DNA of 64,000 nt. It comes from Platynereis dumerilii. Its lineage: Eukaryota; Annelida; Polychaeta; Phyllodocida; Nereididae. Of the stretch, positions 45,695 through 57,329 are shown in pieces (position 1 is the stretch's first letter; each line of letters starts with the position of its first letter). The position numbers and the translations under genes are program-made. Under the pieces are notes generated by a model that saw only the letters and a program-made list of their open reading frames with translations, had not been told where the DNA came from and ran no database searches. Location of the stretch: NCBI GenBank assembly GCA_026936325.1, contig JAPTHN010000004.1, forward strand, positions 34,835,776 to 34,899,775, read 5' to 3'.

Positions 45695-46600
45695 AAGTAT
45701 AAGTATAAGTTCTTCTGGACGCAGGAAACGTGCCCTCTATATCCAGATCATTGTCCTGTTGGTGTAGTGCATGGAATGGAGATAAAAACTTGCTAAAATC
45801 CTGTTGATTAAAAACTCAGGGAGGGGCCGCTACTGCTGCCTCCTCCTATTAATTAAAAATAGTATGTACATATATACATGTTCAGAGCTGCAAAACTAGC
45901 TCCCGCTGCCTTTTCTGGTGGGCCGCTACTGCTGCCTCACTCAATAAATAAACCTGGATTGTAAATGGGCTGCTACTGCTGCCTCATTCATCGAAAATAC
46001 CAAAAATGACTAGCTACGTTCTATCTTTATATCAAATAAACAAATAAATAAATAGTATTCCAAAAATTGGGCCTGAGTTGTATCCATGTCACTGAGATCC
46101 ATTCAGAGTATCAGGTTCACCTTTCGCATATGTTGGCAATAGAAGGGGCCGCTACTGCTGACTCCCGCTAGAGCACTTACAGCAGTCCCTCAGTACAGTA
46201 TAATTTCCCAGTCGAGGTCCAATATCTATCTATCTGATTTTTGAAGCTATTTAGGGAACTGGCCTCAACTACAGTTGCCGGTAGAGAGTTCCACAAATCC
46301 ACTACCCGGTTGGTGAAGAAGTGCTTGCGAAGGTTGAGCTTTAATGTCCTTCTTTTAAATAATTTGAAAGAGTGTCCTCTAGTTGATGAGTTTGAGCGTT
46401 GAAGAAGGGGTACGCATTGGGGATCATACAGGCCGTGCAGTATTTTATATACCTCAATCATATCTCCCCTGTCCCCACGATATGCTAGGGTTGGGAATTT
46501 TAGTGATTGGAGATGTTCCCGGCATGTCATGTCTTTAAATCCATTTATCTGTCTTGTAGCGCTTCTCTGGACTGCCTCAATCCTCTCAATGGCTGCTTAT
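45695..46600 (-). mobile_element. 5'-truncated CR1/jockey-like LINE, C-terminal end of ORF2 and 3' region
   Basis: On the minus strand an open frame ending near 46,177 encodes the region after the reverse transcriptase domain. It has IERIEAVQRSATRQ, then LKFPTLAYRGDRGDMIEVYKIL, TRGHSFKLFKRR, RKHFFTNRVVDLWNSLP and SLNSFKNQID, the conserved tail seen in many CR1/jockey-group proteins. The reverse transcriptase core and endonuclease are missing, lost with 5' truncation near 46,600. The 3' region holds four copies of (g)ggcagcagtagcggccc-like words (plus-strand positions about 45,826, 45,922, 45,964, 46,147). It ends with acttatacttatacttg at about 45,700, a short tandem tail. The ORF tail is intact, so the insertion is not very old. 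Confidence 0.85.
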
Positions 46601-47409
46601 CTGAAGAGACATGATCCGAAGATATTTTCATCACTTTGTAGCACCATCTTACTCTCACCACATTATAGCTGTTTGCAGATTAGCGGTCCAAACAATTTCA
46701 AAATTAACTTTTAACTTGGTTGTGTGATGTCACTGGCAAAAAAAAGTGTCTTGTTTGTGTCAGTTGTGATTAATCAGTCGATTTAGTGCTTATCATATAT
46801 CATGTAGTAGCATAGGAGGCAATAAACAAACTTAATAAATGACTTAAGGTACTTCATCAAATAAGAAGATTAGGAGACCAACAGAAAACTGTCAATGATG
46901 TGGCAAAGCCAGTTTGCAAATTGGAAATAAGAAAATTAATTTTTTCATTGGACTGCCAGTCTTAGAATCTTACCCTATGCAAAAGAATTGAACTTCTGCA
47001 CTGTGAAAATGGCACTTTGTGTTTCATCATGCTGATAATTTGTCATGATCATACCCAATACTTTCAATGTTAATTTGATTTAAGGAGAGCTTGTTGGTGA
47101 CAGGCAAATAAGAGGATCATGTATCTTATTTTTAGTCTAAAATCAGTTATGACAAAATAAAATGGCCTTCTCTTTATCATGACTAATCAAACAGCCTCTG
47201 TGTTTTCATGTTGAATGCAGAGGAGATCACACTTCATGAAGTGTCATTTTCACAGTACAACAGTCCATTCTTTTTGCATATCAAATTTCCTGGCTGTTAA
47301 CAGAAAAGCAGTAAAAGAGGATCTACTGGTGCATATAAAAAGGCTGTATCTGCTAGTTATTGTGTTCCGATGCATGCCCTCTTGGGCTTACAATTCACTT
47401 CAAAAACAA
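46601..47409. other. intergenic stretch, nothing recognised
   Basis: AT-rich, no repeat partner found. The plus frames at 46,529-46,714 and 47,215-47,412 lack motifs. Confidence 0.45.
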
Positions 47410-48765
47410 TAATACATCAAAATAACAGAATTTTCGTTGAATAATACAAATTGGAATTAAATTTGAACTGATTTGTTCATATACATATATACATTAGTCC
47501 AATATGTAAGTACGAAAATTCAACTATGTATACAAAGCACTTTGTCTTTTTTCAAAAGCGTTACATATAAAATTAGCTGTTTCTTTAATACAATCATCTT
47601 TCATCAGGAATTCAATTTTTCTGACATCATTTAATAAGTCAAAAAAGAAATTAATTTTTCTTATCCTGTTGAAGAACTCAAATCTAATATCATTATAAAG
47701 GGACAATGAAAGATAAAGTGCATTTCAGATTCAATGTAGCTGAAGTTACAAAAAAGACAATATCTGTATTCTATTGGAGTGTCTTGAAAACGTCCAGTTT
47801 CTATTCTTAATGGTAGAATACCGTACCTAAATTGTGATAAAAGGGCACGCTTTCTCCTATTTCGAATATCAATTACAAAATTTTCTACATTATAGCTCTT
47901 TTTAAAAATACTATAAAAACGTAGTTTTGGTACAACAGTGATTTCATTTCGCCATCTCTCACAATAATTTCTATGTAGAATTTCTTTGGCATTCTGTACA
48001 TTGATAAAAGTGTTATTTTCAAAATTTGTCAACATACTGATTTCTTCACAAATTAATTTGATTTCTTTACTCCAATTTTTGCATATTGACTTATCCCATA
48101 CAAATATTTTCTTAACTATTCTATCATTCTCAATGTTCAATAATCTGTTCCATAATCGCAACATTTCTAACTTATGACGTGTTATACAAGAAATCCATCC
48201 CATGTCCCCATTAATAGCTAAATTTGATGGAAATCTGTGAACTCCTAAAAAGAATCTTATGGCTCTGTTCTGGACAATTTCACTTCTTTTAGAAACATTA
48301 AAACCCCAAACTCCAGCTGCATAATCTGAAATTGGAACAATTCCTGAATCATATAATTTAGTATAAGTCTTATATCCAAAACCATTGTTTGCTTTGAATT
48401 TTGTACATAAACTTCCTAGTGCTCTGTTAGCTGAATTTGCCAGTGAATCACCTGTTAATTCGAAGTTTAAATTAGTATCTAGAATTGTACCTAAATACTT
48501 GTATTTTTCCACGTAACAAACTTCATCATCACCATAAACAAATTTGTAGTCTGATTTAGTTTGAGTCTTATTTCTGAAATGCATTATTTTTGATTTATCA
48601 ATGTTAACTTTCATTTTCCATTTACAACACCAGTTTTCAAGTTTACATATCATATTCTGTAAATCAGTCTCAGTCTCACTTATTAACACTATATCATCAG
48701 CATATAACAAACATTTCAAATTTGTGTCTCCTATTTTAACACCACTGTTGTGAATAAAAAAAAAC
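47410..48765 (-). mobile_element. 5'-truncated LINE with C-terminal half of reverse transcriptase
   Basis: The minus strand encodes about 365 residues from VKIGDTNLKCLLYADDIVLIS onward. YADD is the catalytic motif of the reverse transcriptase palm. It is followed by the thumb region (WCCKWKMKVNIDKSKIMHFR, KYLGTILD), a long C-terminal domain (SDYAAGVWGF, VQNRAIRFFLG) and a Cys/His motif (CLFCNFSYIESEMHFIFHC, pattern C-x2-C-x12-H-x3-C). A single frameshift near 47,700 separates the last about 55 codons (to 47,524), otherwise in keeping. Endonuclease and reverse transcriptase fingers are missing because the element is 5'-truncated near 48,765. The clade is not determined; the layout fits CR1/jockey/Tx1-like non-LTR elements. 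Residues upstream of HNSG are flanking sequence. Confidence 0.88.
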
Positions 48766-48889
48766 CTGGTGAGTTTCAGTTGAATTTGTTGAAGCTGTTT
48801 TTCCACAATTGTGTTTATGTATGGATGGATGGAATGACACATGTAAATCAAAACCTTTGACCAAAGGTTTTACACCTAGACATTGAAGT

Positions 48890-49795
48890 GACACAAGGAG
48901 AGAAACCTCATTCACAAGTAACATATTATTTTCATCAACTGTAAGAGAACCCTAACCTTGTTTCTGTTGCTTGAGGAGTAAGAAAGAGAAGGGTGTGACT
49001 AGTTCAAGTCAAGAGTTGCTCACCAAAACATTCCCATATATAAGGACTACGCCATGACAGGACCAGTCAAGGTTTGTTGAGGAATGGCTGATGAGTCGGG
49101 CGGTGGAGAACAATACATTGTACATGTATTGAGAACGAATTATGTTTTTATTTGTTAGCAGATCATGTTAGTTACTTATGGAGGCATGGAACAGATATTT
49201 GATGGTGTAGTGGAGAACATTATTTTCATGTGTGTCTGCCGATCCAATTATTGGAATGCCAAAGTAAAGCCCCGGTTTCTGTGCATCAATATGTATCTTT
49301 GTTGAGAAATACAACCCTTCAGTGTGATGTATGTAAGTATCTTTTCTCAGAAAATCTGACTCTTCACAAACCTGTTGTTACTGTCAATAGCCACTATTGT
49401 GCCCAATCTAACATCCGACAGCCAATGAAAATTGAGCCTAATATCAAATAGGCCCTTTGGTCAAAGTCAAAAGACCAAGACAAAAATCCATGACAGTCTT
49501 TTGTAGATATTTGTGAGTGATTATATATATAGATGCTTTAGGCATAGAGACCTGTCTCCACTTCAGCACAGGGATGTGCAATAACTCTTGTAGCAACTTA
49601 TTTGATATACTGAGATGTTTTCATTGCATATCGCGACCATGGGATGGCTCTCAATGGAAGCTGACAAGAGGATGCCAGGCTTTGAATCTTCATGAAGCAC
49701 TGAACAGGGAACACATTTCTGACCCTTGGATCTGCTTCCCGCCTTCTAGTCTGAACTTTTGGATTGGATATGAAACATCAATTATCATTCCATAA
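48890..49795 (+). pseudogene. R1 copy D with zinc-finger-like traces
   Basis: The plus strand aligns with the minus strand of R1 copies A and B. gagaacattattttcatgtg, tgccaaagtaaag and catcaatatctatct match 15,240-15,410; tttgatatactgagatg, ccatgg and tgaatcttcatga match 14,740-14,870. Translation gives CDVCKYLFSENLTLHK (about 49,315-49,365), which keeps the C-x2-C-x-F-x-L-x2-H spacing of a C2H2 finger, and upstream TQGEKPH (48,890-48,912), like the TGEKP inter-finger linker. Frames are broken between these. R1 may derive from a zinc-finger gene or an element carrying one. The link between the two motifs is an inference. Confidence 0.45.
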
Positions 49796-49796
49796 A

Positions 49797-49838
49797 ACCT
49801 CATGACACAACATAAAGCCCCAATCATCCATCATTGTT
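49797..49838 (+). mobile_element. SINE 3' tail fragment
   Basis: cataaagccccaatcatcca followed by tcattg equals the tail of the SINE at 28,805-28,840. Only about 40 bp remains. Confidence 0.65.
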
Positions 49839-50173
49839 GACTAGCAATAGCCCAATATCTGTGAAACCAGCACTTTGTCTTTGACATAACTGAAAATCAG
49901 CTTGATTGCATTCATATCTAGAAAATAAAGGGCAGGAAATGATGATGGCTCCTGATTGTCTAATTGTGCCGATCAGTTCGGCATTTACATGTTTTGGCTA
50001 TTGCACAATGGTCCATGATCACAATGCTTCTTGGTTCATACAAGCCTAGTCTCCCAAGGTGTGGCAGTCGACTTTACTTGAACTCCATTCTAAATAGTTC
50101 TGCATTGTACGAATTTCAATGACAAACCTACCCACCATCATCATGGCACCATGCCTCCAACATACATTCTTGA
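49839..50173. other. short intergenic stretch
   Basis: No gene, repeat or motif recognised. Confidence 0.4.
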
Positions 50174-50184
50174 TTCTTCCGGGC

Positions 50185-51243
50185 CAGTGGCGTAGCTAGT
50201 GGGGGGGCAGGGGGGGGCAAGTTGCCCCCCCAGACAACTTTTTGGGGAAAAATGGGGAAATGGGGGGAAAAAAATAGGGAAGTGAGGCAAAGGGGGAAAA
50301 TGAGGAAAATGCAGGGAAAATGGGAAAGAAAAGGGAAAGTAAAGGGAAAGGAAAGGGAAAATAATGAATTCCCTTTATTTCCTGATTTTCCCTGACCTTA
50401 TTCGAGCTAAGCGTTGTTTTGTCGGAATCCAAAAACTTGTGTTTTCCGTGAATTTCAGGTCAAATCTAAAATTCTGTGATATTTCCCTGCAGGTAATTTT
50501 CACCATTTTCCATATTTTCCATTGCTGGTGGATTCCCCGAGGAGGGAACGAAAGAAGAACAAATGAGAGGGGAAAGGAAATCTTAAGACATTTCTTGGAA
50601 ATCCTGTTTAAATTCATGCTGACAATATTTTAATTTTGATAGACACTAACCGACAGAGGAGAGTTAATCACAGAAAAAAAAAATTATGATCTATTTTGCT
50701 TAGCAATAATTCATTATGTGGTTATCCATGGAATCTGCATGGTCCTAAGTCATTTTTGGCAATTTTCAGTAAATGTTTCAGCCAAAAACTGACTTTGTTT
50801 GACGACCAAAATTAAGGCCAAAATTGTTCTGTGGTCTGGCTGTGATATTTAGCATTTTGCCATAAAATTATTGAATCAAACTTCAGGTAACAAAGTCAGT
50901 GATATATATGCGAAATTGGCCAAAGTCACACCACAGATTTAGGTCATTTGTGGGCCAAATTAAAGTTGGGTTTTTGGGCACTTGTTATTAATAGGAGTCA
51001 ACTTTTAGGAGTTCACTTTTTTCCGCACATGTATTAGCATAAGGGCCTTCCTATGGAACCACAGTACAAAAATGGCCTAAATAGAAATATGAAGTAGGCC
51101 AATTTTGCTTTAGGCTGACAATGTGTTATTTGAGAATCCAGTAATGCGAAAAATGGTTTGTCGCACTCCCATGTCGATGAATACTTTTTGGGGAAATTGG
51201 GGGTCATTTGCCCCCCCAGAGAAAAACCCTAGCTACGCCACTG
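50185..51243. mobile_element. 1.06-kb hAT-like non-autonomous element
   Basis: The ends cagtggcgtagctag and ctagctacgccactg are perfect inverted termini of the CAGTGGCGTAGC type frequent in animal hAT elements. ttcttcc lies right after the 3' end (51,244-51,250) and four bases before the 5' end (50,174-50,180), so the target duplication is slightly offset. Subterminal G/C runs pair (ggggcaagttgccccccc; catttgccccccc). The body includes aaagggaaag tandem words at 50,325-50,360. No transposase is encoded. A matching single end occurs at 4,205 and, inverted, at about 8,725. Confidence 0.85.
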
Positions 51244-51967
51244 TTCTTCCCAAAACATATTATGTGTAAGTTTAAAATTCTTACACACCAGAGGGGGGAT
51301 TATGCGAGAGTCGAACACATTCACCTTGTGGCCAAGTTCAACACCGAAATGTTCTTGTTCGTTGAAACATCTGCAGATCATAGAACAATGAACACCATGA
51401 AAGAAACATGCCTGTCACCAGAGAGGATGTTTGGAAATTTCATGGCAGAGGATCAGTGTTGCATGTAAAAAAACACCAATTTAAACTCCATTACCCCATT
51501 GTGCTTCATTTATTTGATATTGTACCCCTTTGATAATTGCAATTACACTGGTAGCTGTCTTAATTGAGTTCTTAATAAGGGCTAAGGTTATTGTGAGGAG
51601 TCAAAAGCAGATGTGAGGAGATTTGGGTGGAGAGGAGAAAAGAGGGCAAAATGAACAGAGTACTACGGACAGAGAAAATTCTTACATTATTTTAGGTGTA
51701 CTGTATACTTGTCTATAATATTTCTTTGATTATACCTGCATCATATCTATAGATAGTGTGCCATATTTCACGGAGGTGTGCAATTCTCTGAGAATCAAAG
51801 ATTTTGAAGCTGGTCTGTCCTGAAAGCCAACGAATAATGCCACTGTGATGCTTCGTTTCTCATGTGGCATTTCATAATTTCCGGATTGAAGAAAAACATC
51901 ACAGGCAAAGTGTTTTTATCCATTAATTTTAATTCAAATCTGTCCATATTTCCTTTTGAAAGGTAAA
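51244..51967. other. intergenic stretch with a repeat shared with 37.3 kb
   Basis: 51,595-51,705 (gtgaggagtcaaaagc, gaggagatttgggtgg, gaggagaaaagaggg) is a diverged copy of 37,328-37,440. An 86-codon plus frame at 51,208-51,468 starts inside the hAT element and has no known domain. Confidence 0.55.
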
Positions 51968-52228
51968 CATGGATCTCGGGTAGGCAAAGTGAACCAACCC
52001 TGAAATTCAAAAACAGGTTCAACCAATTTTGTAATGCTCATGGTTCTGAAACTTTTTAAGTTACATATATTGAAATTATAACAACTTGAATGTGGTTATA
52101 TTCATTCAAGTTGTTATAATTGCAATATATGTAACTTAAAAAGTTTCAGAACCATGAGCATTACAAAATTGGTTGAACCTGTTTTTGAATTTCAGGGTTG
52201 GTTCACTTTGCCTCCCGGGGATCCACAT
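51968..52228. mobile_element. near-perfect hairpin, about 125-bp stem and 10-bp loop
   Basis: The left arm reads atggatctcgggtaggcaaa, gtgaaccaaccctgaa and on to caacttgaatg. After tggttatatt the complement returns with only a handful of mismatches (for example gaaattataac / gttataattgc). The outer words match 63,365-63,400 (atggatcttcgggaggcaaa, gtgaaccaaccctgaa), so this looks like a short foldback derivative of that element. Arm identity this high implies youth or conversion. Confidence 0.9.
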
Positions 52229-52444
52229 ATTAAAACCACCTGTTTAAAGTTTGTCTAGATTCATGAATTCATTGCTTCAAATCAAACATTGCATTGAGTA
52301 CACTGTGTACGGATAAAATGTGCACTGGGTTGTGATTTCACATGAAAGCGAGGCCCCAGCTTTAGACCCTGGATTTTAAACTCAGGTGGAGAGATATGGA
52401 CCATTGGAAGACAATGGCAGGCTTTTTTATTAAGGAGAGGGGGA

Positions 52445-52590
52445 ACGGTTAGCTCAGTGGTTCAGAGCTGGGTTGCAAATCTCTGGGTCTCAAGGTTCGA
52501 ATCCAGCTCTTGCCAGGTCACCTGGGCCTATGTTGGATGGCTGCTTCAATCACCCTTCGCCGCATCATCCATCGATTCTGAAAAGTAGGT
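52445..52590 (+). mobile_element. tRNA-derived SINE, copy 3
   Basis: The head has an A-box-like ggttagctcagtggttc (52,448) and a perfect B box ggttcgaatcc (52,494-52,504). The body words cacctgggcctatgtt and ggatggctgcttcaatcac match copy 1, and a catcatccatc tail follows. The tcctcctgtcc portion is missing. Confidence 0.85.
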
Positions 52591-53637
52591 CAAGTGGCAC
52601 TACTTATCCGAGCAGTGATTAAGTTTTTCCACATGATGAGGCCAAATTATTCCACACATTTTATTCCAGGGAACTCTTGTTTATTTATACAGTAAACGCA
52701 TCTGTATTTCACCTGTTTCTTCACAGAGATCATTTACATGCTCATGTCGTTTGGCTGATATGTCACATGAAACTTATTGAACCATGATGATTTAGAGGAA
52801 AAATTTGGAATGTTTTCAAGATAACAATAATTCGTTTTTTTTTCTTTAATTATTTTAATCCATAGACGGTGCCTAAAAATATGCATCTACGGTGTCCAGC
52901 AGGCTTATTTATATTGTAATATTTGCAAATTACATTTTAAACCTAATCGAATAAACTAAAAAAAAAGAAAAACAACAGTTCATATTTTAATGCATGTACT
53001 CCCTTTTAAGTTCTTTCACAACTTGTCAAGGCAGAGCATGAAATGACCACAAAATTAAAGAATGAAAAATAAATTCCAAAATTACAATAACATACTATTG
53101 GTAGAACCTGCCCCAATCCAAATGACACAAATGACCCAAGGGCAGATGTAACTATAAGATGGAAGATTTGTTTTTTCATTAAAGTCATACGTATTTTGAT
53201 GGAATTTTGATTATAATTGATTCTTTATGGAGGGTGTTAGGCTTTATTAAGGGGTGTGCTTTTACAAAAATGCAGTAAGTAACAAACTGACAAAGCTGTA
53301 TCGGATATGCTTGCTGGTTAGTATGTTCTGGAAGAAAAACATCTATCATGTACTAAATGATTCAGAAACAAAAATGTCAATCCTTTGTAAATCAATTTTT
53401 AAACAACAAACTTTAATTTATTAGTGTAGCGTTTCACTGCACTTGGTTTTGGCAGGAATTTTTGAGATGCACCATGACCTTTTGGACAGTGAGCATACCT
53501 GGATGGCATTGCCTTTTTCCTTGAGGCACAACTGTTCCCGAACTCCCCCACATGATATTTTATGACCCCCCCGACTCCCCGGAGAGATGGAACAGGCGAA
53601 ACTAGAAAGGTGAAGTTGCTGTCAAATCAATACATGC
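52591..53637. other. AT-rich intergenic stretch
   Basis: Poly-T and poly-A runs occur near 52,840 and 52,960. No gene or repeat partner was recognised. Confidence 0.45.
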
Positions 53638-53828
53638 ACTCTAAAAAATGTGGGGACAAAATGGGTTTTTTAGATTCAAAATGTTTTTTTGAAAAACCAA
53701 ATATCAATGCTAAAACCAACATGAATTTTAAAAAAAAATCCATGTTGGTTTTTTGCATTGAAATTTGGTTTTTCAAAAAACCATTTTGAATCTAAAAAAC
53801 CGATTTTGTCTGAAATTTTTTAGAGTGT
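53638..53828. mobile_element. 190-bp hairpin MITE with actctaaaaaa ends
   Basis: The arms cactctaaaaaatg, gacaaaatgggttttttaga, ttcaaaatg, gaaaaaccaaat, accaacatg pair with their complements around a central aaaaaaaaatcc. A half copy lies at 55,145-55,230 (gaaaaaccaaat, aaaccaacatggattt, acattttttagagtg). Short hairpin elements with these ends are common in animal genomes. Confidence 0.8.
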
Positions 53829-53839
53829 GTGGTTCTCAT

Positions 53840-54192
53840 AAGTCATCATGGTACAAAAATATCAAAAACATTGGTCCTGTGTTATAAGACCACCCCTTCT
53901 GTGGTCGTTAAGTGGTCTCGAGGGGATGCGGTCTCTTGTCAGGGTGCAAAATGCGGTCAAAATATTACTAATTGTGGGAGGATGGCGGTCACATAAGGCA
54001 AGTAGGTCAAACAACCGGGGGTCTTGCAATGCAGGTGCCACTGTATTTGGAGAGGGGAATGGCCGAAGGTCATTTTGCAAGCGAACTTAGCACTGTCCAA
54101 GAAGTAGTCAAGCCTTACATAATTGATCTTTAGTTCTTCAGATCTTATCAAGGCACTTTTTCTCGGTAAAAAAAAAACTTATTATATTAAGT
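53840..54192. other. short intergenic stretch
   Basis: Three words containing ggtc or gcggtc (tgtggtcgtt, atgcggtctc, ggcggtcaca) are loosely spaced, giving short frames on both strands. No feature is supported. Confidence 0.4.
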
Positions 54193-54194
54193 TA

Positions 54195-55010
54195 TAGTCC
54201 TTGTCATATTTACGTGGAATCACAAGTTCTTTACTATGCTGTTGAACTGTGATGTCAGAGATGACTCTATTCTAGCATTGCAATATATGTAAATTAAATA
54301 CAAGCTGTGATGTCATTTTAAACTGGGTCAGATTCCCAAGCATCTAACTAATGTGAATCCACCAAACTGAGCATCACAGTTTCAACTCAGTGTCAGAGTT
54401 TTATCTGGGTCTGGGAAAACCCATGCAAGTTTGACATCACAGCCTCTCAGCCAATGGGCTGCCAGAACAAATATACATAACATAAGCCATTTTTTTACCT
54501 ACTAATTGTCAAAGCCTTCTGTTTATACCAACTTCCATCAAAGTTTAAAGTTGTAAGTTAGCAAGTTTGTAGATTAATCAAACAACTCTGTGGGGATTAT
54601 AACAGTTGTCTACTGTGAATGCTCACAAAGCTGCCCTTTGGTAGGATCAGACTGGTGATTGCTGTGATAAATTATTGGGATCACAAATTTAATGCTTCCT
54701 TCAATACATCAATGTTTAAACTGTGATGCGTAGTTTACTGTCAGCCCATTGGCTATCAAGCTGTGATGACGTAGTTGTAGGGGCTATCCCAGATAAAACT
54801 CTTACTCTGACACTGTGTTGAAACTGTGACGCTCAGTTCAGGAGGATCAACATTGGCTAGAAGCTGGGAAATCTGACCCAGTTTGAAATGACATCACAGC
54901 TTGTAGTTAATTTACATATATTGCAATGCTAGAATAGAGTCATCTCTGACATCACAGTTCCAGAGCACAGAAAAAAAACTTGAGATTCCACGTAAGTATG
55001 ACAAGGACTG
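54195..55010. mobile_element. 0.82-kb TA-flanked foldback MITE
   Basis: Long inverted arms (about 300 bp) pair agtccttgtcatatttacgt with acgtaagtatgacaaggact, actgtgatgtcagagatgac with gtcatctctgacatcacagt, and ctagcattgcaatatatgta with its complement. TA flanks both ends (54,193-54,194; 55,011-55,012). The terminus tagtcc/cagtcc fits Tc1/mariner-type ends. Repeated ctgtgatg(tc/cg) words lie within. It is non-coding. Confidence 0.85.
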
Positions 55011-55954
55011 TAATAAAAATTGTGGGTAAAGCTCAATATATCTTTCTGTAGTTAGAAAATCTGTAGGGTCGCTCGATTCGGTAAGCTGAAATTAAATACA
55101 TCTGGCCCAAATGAACATCTCCAATTGATATATTATGTGACGGTCTTTTGAAAAACCAAATTTTTCAATGCAAAACCAACATGGATTTAAAAAAAAAACA
55201 ATTTTGTCCCAACATTTTTTAGAGTGAGTGCTAAAAAAGAATTGGACAAATGGGTCGTGTACTTAACAAAATTAATGGTTTCGGTGACCAGAATAGAGGC
55301 AAGGGCAACGAAGGCCAGCCTTATGCATAATGAAGTCACATTTCCCAATAACAACTCTTAATCAATTCCACAATTGTATCAACTCTGTCCTAGGGGGCGA
55401 CCATCTAATGATCAGCCGAGGGGAGGGGGGGGCTTAGAGTTTTCCTCGATGGGAAATTACTTATTTCACGGCAACACCGGCCATAATTATTTATTTCAAG
55501 CGCATGAAGTCCCCCAGTATTCATTCCCAAATCAAGGAACACCTGATTTAGAAAAACCTTTCAGAATAATTATTATTAATTTCAAGACTGGCTAAAGATT
55601 TTATTTATTTCATCAAAACTGATAAAGAAATTATTTATTTTAAATAAACTCCAAACCCCCCCCTTTAGAAAAAGTGGTGACCCCATTAGCTGTATTTAGA
55701 GCCAAAAAAGTCGGGAAGACTGATTTTAAAAATCAATTCTTTCAGCCGCATGACAATGATGACATACATAAAAGACAGATCAGCCTCTCCAATTTATTAA
55801 ACAGGACATCTTATGACATTTAGAGAATTAACCGGGAAGTAAGTCATACATGTTGGTATAGAATGACATTTAAATGTACCAATTTCCTGTTTCACTATGT
55901 TATAATTCTTGTAGTGAAATCAATCTGAAACTGAAACCATGTTTCGACTGCAGA
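55011..55954. other. intergenic stretch with partial MITE
   Basis: It contains the half hairpin MITE at 55,145-55,230, and 55,455-55,650, where attatttattt and ttatttcaa words repeat four or five times. The segment 55,388-55,685 starts agggggcgaccatc and ends agtggtgacccc, possibly a decayed short terminus. No gene is seen. Confidence 0.45.
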
Positions 55955-56612
55955 GTGCAAAAAGGGTCTTTGTGCCACTAAGTCCCTTTTGAATTCTTGC
56001 ATATTTCGAAAGTTCAAGACCTTAGGATCAATACCTGTGAATATTAGAACAAAGTGGGTTCAATTAAAGGAGATGTTGCATGTCAAAATACAGGATGACA
56101 CTATTTGTGGAATTAAATGGAATATTCAAGTTTTTGTTGTCCTTTTTTGTCTCTGCCATTAGAAAATTTCACCAATGCAATAAGGGACTTAGTTCAGCTT
56201 TACACCTTTTTACCAAAGACAAAAAGGAACATATTGCTGTTATGCACCTTTTGGCATTGAAATTTACTTCACAATGACAGTAAAAATACTAGCACTAAGC
56301 TCCTTTTTGCACCGAAACGAGTTGGCACAAAAAGGAGCTTAGTGCATCTATGCTCCTTTTTGCAACACTGATACTGCTTTGTTTAATGCAAGAAGGAGCA
56401 TTGGTCTTATTTCATTAAAAGTAATCATATTAATTAGCATCATTATTTTTACATACAGTTGTGGAAAATGTCCATATGAATTTACATACCAAAAATCATT
56501 CAAATCGGACCAGTATGGACCGAGCAAGAAGTGAAAACAGCTGTTCAAAAGTAAAAGGCCCTTTTCTCAAAATGCCATTTTTCCACTACGTTCCTATTTG
56601 CACCTAGGGGGT
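55955..56612. mobile_element. phrase-repeat element, aaaaaggagcttagtgc type (boundaries approximate)
   Basis: The word (g)caaaaagg(a/g)(g/t)cttagtgc and its complement occur at about 55,957, 55,975, 56,180, 56,291, 56,325, 56,351 and 56,391. A perfect 18-bp stem forms at 56,292-56,343. The ends gtgcaaaaagggtctttgtg and cactacgttcctatttgcac are roughly inverted. No coding region or clear target duplication was found. Confidence 0.55.
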
Positions 56613-56924
56613 GTTATGTTTTTCTTCATTTGACATTCCAAATACCTAGCAGCAGGCAATTGATTAACATAAAAATGGATGCAGTTAAAATGTCTGCTAC
56701 ATCGATTTTTCCAAAAAGGTGCATAATGACGTTTGCACATAGCTTGGCGTATCAGAGGGGGGGGGGCAAACCTCCCCATAAAAATTAATGATCCTTATAG
56801 AATCGATAGTGGAAAAGACTACATTTGCTTTAAGGTAAAAATGGTAAAAGAAAAACCAAAACAAAAATGTTCCATTTCTATCACTGCCCCTCTCCCAAAT
56901 TTTTTTATCAAGGGAGTTCAGCTC
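56613..56924. other. short stretch with a hAT-like end
   Basis: gcgtatcagaggggggggggc at about 56,749 resembles the end of the MITE at 30,063 but has no inverted partner. 56,865-56,900 is a degenerate relative of the MITE at 31,209-31,469. Confidence 0.45.
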
Positions 56925-57329
56925 AGAGAGAGGGGAGAGGGGAGACAGGAGAGCAATAGGGGAAAGGGAGAGAGAAGACAAGGAAGAAAGGGAAGGGAGA
57001 GAAGAAGAGGGGAAGGAGGAACGTTTTTTAACGCATGGCACTGCTCATCACTGAATCATGTACGTTATTTTGACCAGTAAAGGTATTGCAAATAAGGAAA
57101 ACCATCAATGCATAGAGCTGACCTTATGGCATTTTGTCTCTTAAAAACAATTGACAAAATCCGTCATTGAAAACAATTGGCAGTTGCTTATGCCAACTTT
57201 GAGTGCACAATAAATATAAAGACAAAGGAGAAACTGGTTGATGTATTGTAAATCCGGCCAATTCTGGAACTTAACCTTGGTATTTGAGGTAGAAAGAAAG
57301 CATGGAACCCATTAGGCCTGTTATAAATT

